DNA from: Sideroxydans lithotrophicus ES-1
GTDB taxonomy: Bacteria; Pseudomonadota; Gammaproteobacteria; Burkholderiales; Gallionellaceae
DNA: 64,000 bases
NCBI RefSeq assembly: GCF_000025705.1
Contig: NC_013959.1
Span: forward strand, 921,063-985,062
Direction of reading: 5' to 3'
Below, in pieces: positions 61,283 to 64,000 of this stretch (position 1 is the stretch's first letter; every line of letters starts with the position of its first letter). The notes below the pieces were generated by a model, which saw only the letters and a program-made list of their open reading frames with translations, ran no database searches and was not told the origin of the DNA. The translations under genes and the position numbers were made by a program.

Positions 61283-61513
61283 GTGAAAAACATCAAAGTC
61301 CTCGGCACTGGCTGTGCCAACTGCAAAAACACGATGAAACTGATCGAGGAAGTCGCCAAAGCCAAGGGTGTGGAAATCCAGCTGGAGAAAGTCGAACAAC
61401 TGCAAGACATCATGGCTTACGGCGTGATGTCCACGCCGGGTGTGGTGGTGGACGGCAAGGTTGTGCATGCCGGTGGTGTGCCGAGCCGCGACAAGATAAC
61501 AGGCTGGCTCTGA
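61283..61513 (+). CDS. Small redox-active thioredoxin-like protein (MTH895 type)
   Basis: A 76-residue protein starting with GTG behind GGAGAG. Motif GTGCANCKNT holds the CxxC active site, followed by GVMSTPGVVVDGKVVHAGG with the cis-Pro. These mini-thioredoxins are common beside DUF318 permeases. It could reduce the metal-thiol partners of the block. Confidence 0.9.
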   Translation: MKNIKVLGTGCANCKNTMKLIEEVAKAKGVEIQLEKVEQLQDIMAYGVMSTPGVVVDGKVVHAGGVPSRDKITGWL

Positions 61514-61518
61514 ATATC

Positions 61519-61950
61519 ATGCATAGCGTCGATCCTGCGGTGTTCCATGAGCGGCTGAAGGGCACGTTCACGGGCATGCTGCAATGGCAACAACTCGATG
61601 CGTTGTGGGCGCGCGCCAAATCCGGCACCTGGTATTTCTATCAGCTCGGGGAAGAGTTGCCGGTCGAAGCGCTGAACGGCGATGAACTGGCTCGTCGCAT
61701 CGATGCGCTGGATGCGTTGCTGCGCAGGGATCATGACTACAGCTATTGCGGGATCGTCTATGCCGACGATGCGGAGCATCCGACGCTGATCAAGGTCTAT
61801 GATCCGAACAACATGGGATCGTCCTGCAGTGGCAAAGCGGCACCCTCGCCGCCGGGCTGGATACTCAGCACGATTCCGCCCGCCCTGATCGAGACCCATG
61901 CCTCAACGCCCAACAATCGCCGCCGCTGGTGGCAACTTTTTGCAAAGTGA
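61519..61950 (+). CDS. Uncharacterised 143-residue protein of the arsenic/thiol block
   Basis: A 143-residue soluble protein (WQQLDALWARAKSGTWYFYQ, YSYCGIVYADDAEHPTLIKVY, DPNNMGSSCSG). No signal peptide. I do not recognise a domain. It is between the mini-thioredoxin and the OsmC gene, all co-directional and closely spaced, so it likely shares their regulation. Confidence 0.72.
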   Translation: MHSVDPAVFHERLKGTFTGMLQWQQLDALWARAKSGTWYFYQLGEELPVEALNGDELARRIDALDALLRRDHDYSYCGIVYADDAEHPTLIKVYDPNNMGSSCSGKAAPSPPGWILSTIPPALIETHASTPNNRRRWWQLFAK

Positions 61951-61957
61951 ATTGGTA

Positions 61958-62386
61958 ATGAGCGAAGAGAATCGGAAAATGATCTTTCACGTCAGTACCT
62001 CGCGTATCGACGCACATGGCAGCCTTGCACGGTGCAAATCGGCGGAAGTCTTTCTGGACACAGACCTTGCGGGTCGCTCGGATGCATTTAATCCAGCCGA
62101 ACTGCTGCTGGCAGCCTTGTCTGCCTGCATCATCAAGGGTGTCGAACGCGTCACGCCCATCCTGAAATTCGAATTGCGCGGCGTGGAAGTGCGGATAGAA
62201 GGCATACGGCAGGATGCGCCGCCGAAGATGGAATCCATCACCTACGAGATCATCGTGGATAGCGACGAGAGAGAACGGCGGCTGGAACTGTTGCACGATA
62301 ACGTCAGGAAGTATGGAACCGTATTCAACACCATCGCGCCGGGTACGCAACTGAGCGGCACATTGCGCAGAAAAAATCTGGCATGA
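61958..62386 (+). CDS. OsmC-family peroxiredoxin-like protein
   Basis: A 142-residue OsmC/Ohr-fold protein from the ATG at 61958. The motif FNPAELLLAALSACIIKGVER contains the catalytic-type Cys; GVEVRIEGIR and the C-terminal HDNVRKYGTVFNTI follow, where the usual second Cys (CPV) is replaced by YGT. So a one-cysteine form. Likely in peroxide or thiol defence; the last of the ars block. Confidence 0.85.
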   Translation: MSEENRKMIFHVSTSRIDAHGSLARCKSAEVFLDTDLAGRSDAFNPAELLLAALSACIIKGVERVTPILKFELRGVEVRIEGIRQDAPPKMESITYEIIVDSDERERRLELLHDNVRKYGTVFNTIAPGTQLSGTLRRKNLA

Positions 62387-62582
62387 CACCCGCACGAAAT
62401 CCCTGTTGCCCCGCCCGTCGATTGTAGCTCTTCGTCAATGGCAACGCATAGTAAAGCGCTTTGATCGTTGCCGGGCTGGCAATCGAAGCCGACCTGACGC
62501 ATTGGCAGAGCTGGTGTGCAAAATCTGCTGAAACGCCGCAATGTCATGGACAGGAAATGCGCGATTGGATTTAGAATCAGCC

Positions 62583-62807
62583 ATGGACATCAGACTTTAC
62601 GGAACCAGGTTTTGCCATCTGTGTGAGCAGGCGGAAGCCATACTTCAAGCGATGGGGCTTGCAGCCGACTACATCGATATCGCGGACGATGATGAGCTGG
62701 CGGAGAAGTACGGCGTGCGCATTCCGGTATTGCTGCGTATGGATACTGGGGGGGAACTGGGGTGGCCGTTCGATGCCGCGGCTGTTTCCCGATTTTTGGC
62801 GTTATAG
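62583..62807 (+). CDS. Glutaredoxin-family protein (DUF836)
   Basis: A 74-residue protein from the ATG at 62583. Active site CHLC in TRFCHLCEQAEAIL, followed by YGVRIPVLLRMDTGGELGWPF with the cis-Pro. Short glutaredoxin-like; partner unknown. It ends 4 bp before the palindromic array. Confidence 0.88.
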   Translation: MDIRLYGTRFCHLCEQAEAILQAMGLAADYIDIADDDELAEKYGVRIPVLLRMDTGGELGWPFDAAAVSRFLAL

Positions 62808-62810
62808 CGA

Positions 62811-62991
62811 AACCAAGTTGTGGTTCCGACGTCACATTCGCTGCGCGAATATGAGTCTTCACCGCAACTTGGTTCAGTTGTTTTACAACAGAACCAAGTT
62901 GTGGCTTCGGCCGTCGCTACGCGACTTAACTTGCTGCGCAAGTTAGCCTTCGCCGCAATCTGGTTTTGCTGCTTTACAGCAAAACCAGATT
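62811..62991. repeat. tandem palindromic array between a glutaredoxin gene and proB
   Basis: Unit 1 is closed by AACCAAGTTG (62811-62820) and CAACTTGGTT (62865-62874). Unit 2 begins with the same AACCAAGTTG (62892-62901) and runs through CTTAACTTGC-TGC-GCAAGTTAG to about 62970. Right of it, AATCTGGTTTTGCTG (62957-62971) and CAGCAAAACCAGATT (62977-62991) form a perfect 15-bp inverted repeat with the proB stop codon in its 5-nt loop. Units are separated by GTTGT-TTT-ACAAC. Confidence 0.7.
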
Positions 62992-64000
62992 GTCTCGGTG
63001 AATCAATTCGGGTTCGTCCACGTAACCGAGGGTGTTCTCGATCTCGCCGCTGGCCTTGCCCCTGATACGGCGCGCTTCGTCGGCGCTATAGTTGACGAGG
63101 CCGCGCGCGATGTCCTTGCCGGTTTCGTCCAGGATCGCGACCACGGCACCACGCTGGAATTCGCCGCTGACCTGAGTGACGCCGATGGGCAGCAAACTCT
63201 TGCCTTCGCTACGTAGAACACGCACGGCGCCAGCATCCAGCGTGACTTTGCCGCTGACTTGCAGATGGTCGGCCAGCCATTGCTTGCGCGCATCCAGCGA
63301 CAACGAACTGGCAGTGAGCAACGTGCCTATCGATTCGCCTTGCAACAGGCGCGGCAACACGTCGCGTTCGTGGCCGGAGGCGATGACGGTATGTGCGCCA
63401 CTGCGGGCCGCACGTTTGGCGGCGAGTATCTTGGTCAGCATGCCGCCGCGTCCGATGTGGCTGCCGGCTCCGCCTGCCATCTCTTCCAGTTTGGCGTCAC
63501 CTGCCCGGGCTTCGCTGACGAGCGTGGCGCTGGCATCCTTGCGCGGGTCGGCGGTGAAGAGACCGGTCTGGTCGGTGAGGATGACGAGCGCATCGGCTTC
63601 GATCAGGTTGGCGACCAGCGCTCCCAATGTGTCGTTGTCGCCGAATTTGATCTCGTCGGTGACCACGGTGTCGTTCTCGTTGATGATGGGGATGACGCCC
63701 AGGATGAGCAGGGTGCGCAGGGTCGAGCGCGCATTGAGATAGCGCTCGCGGTCGGTGAGGTCGGCATGGGTCAGCAACACCTGGGCGGCATGCAATTTAT
63801 GCTGGCGAAAACAGCTTTCGTAGGCCTGTACCAGTCCCATCTGTCCGACTGCCGCGGCTGCCTGCAGCTCATGCACGGCACTGGGACGTTTTTTCCAGCC
63901 CAGACGCTGCATACCCTCGGCGATGGCGCCGGAAGACACCAGTACCACTTCGCTGCCTTGAGCGCGCAATGTGGCGATCTGCCGAGCCCAATTGCCAAGG
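62974..64000 (-). CDS. proB: Glutamate 5-kinase ProB, N-terminus beyond the window
   Basis: The frame reads in from the right edge; 341 codons plus stop are visible. Amino-acid kinase motifs are [32 protein letters not shown] and [13 protein letters not shown], with [16 protein letters not shown]. The C-terminal PUA domain is present ([19 protein letters not shown] through IHRDNLVLL). First step of proline synthesis. The last five codons and the stop lie in a perfect 15-bp inverted repeat. Confidence 0.95.
   Translation of the reverse strand, partial: LGNWARQIATLRAQGSEVVLVSSGAIAEGMQRLGWKKRPSAVHELQAAAAVGQMGLVQAYESCFRQHKLHAAQVLLTHADLTDRERYLNARSTLRTLLILGVIPIINENDTVVTDEIKFGDNDTLGALVANLIEADALVILTDQTGLFTADPRKDASATLVSEARAGDAKLEEMAGGAGSHIGRGGMLTKILAAKRAARSGAHTVIASGHERDVLPRLLQGESIGTLLTASSLSLDARKQWLADHLQVSGKVTLDAGAVRVLRSEGKSLLPIGVTQVSGEFQRGAVVAILDETGKDIARGLVNYSADEARRIRGKASGEIENTLGYVDEPELIHRDNLVLL

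Noticed and set aside
62387-62582. Coding sequence in the gap after the OsmC gene
   Set aside because: No frame with a start signal beyond the short glutaredoxin gene extension; nothing recognisable.

Overview
The window is a gene-dense chromosomal segment from a betaproteobacterium. Gene order (purM to panBCD with hda, pcnB and folK; queA-tgt-yajC-secDF; clpS-clpA-icd; aspS-nudB-nadA), a form IA RuBisCO operon with cbbQ and cbbO, a monomeric NADP isocitrate dehydrogenase and an ArsR/ArsC/Acr3 block all suit an autotroph of the Nitrosomonadales. Gallionellaceae (Sideroxydans-like iron oxidisers) is my best guess. That placement is inference from gene content; no rRNA is present.

Layout. 1-2650: a YfiR-family periplasmic protein (cut by the window edge) and a TonB-dependent receptor. 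2666-7371 (minus): purM, purN, two DUF3108 proteins and an RsmB-type rRNA methyltransferase. 7441-7809: a gene-free, repeat-rich stretch. 7810-14594 (plus): hda, an outer-membrane barrel, a HAD phosphatase, pcnB, folK, a deoxynucleoside kinase and panB-panC-panD. 14704-18375 (minus): purB, mnmA, nudJ and two small exported Lys/Ala-rich paralogues, then tRNA-Leu(CAA). 18667-24787 (plus): queA-tgt-yajC-secD-secF and a DedA protein. 24798-28251 (minus): gluQ, clpA, clpS. Then a cold-shock gene, icd (minus), rluE, a sigma-54 promoter followed by a 48-residue ORF and a divergent sugar epimerase, fmdB, a DUF502 protein, aspS, a secreted ribonuclease with its barstar, nudB, nadA, an EEP-family protein with clsB, and glgP-glk. 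43750-43863 holds a candidate sigma-54-dependent small RNA. An Atm1-type ABC exporter and a pbpG-like endopeptidase follow.

46829-55892 is the carbon-fixation region: cbbR divergent from cbbL-cbbS-cbbQ-cbbO, then two uncharacterised genes, a PurE-like protein and a class II aldolase fused to a C-terminal Dabb domain. CbbQ and CbbO are the AAA+/von Willebrand activase pair for the CbbLS enzyme, and the aldolase would fit the Calvin cycle. 57040-62386 is an arsenic/thiol block: arsR under its own operator, arsC, acr3, a SigZ-like sigma factor, an ArsP/DUF318 permease, thioredoxin-fold proteins, a DUF2892 protein and an OsmC protein. The window ends inside proB.

Two features run through the whole segment. 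First, dispersed palindromic repeats: a REP-like family (one copy in frame inside cbbO), a separate 50-bp family with three copies (one nested inside a REP-like dyad), and larger hairpins beside cbbO and proB. Second, two near-consensus sigma-54 promoters in front of unannotated material. These are the best candidates for undescribed biology here.
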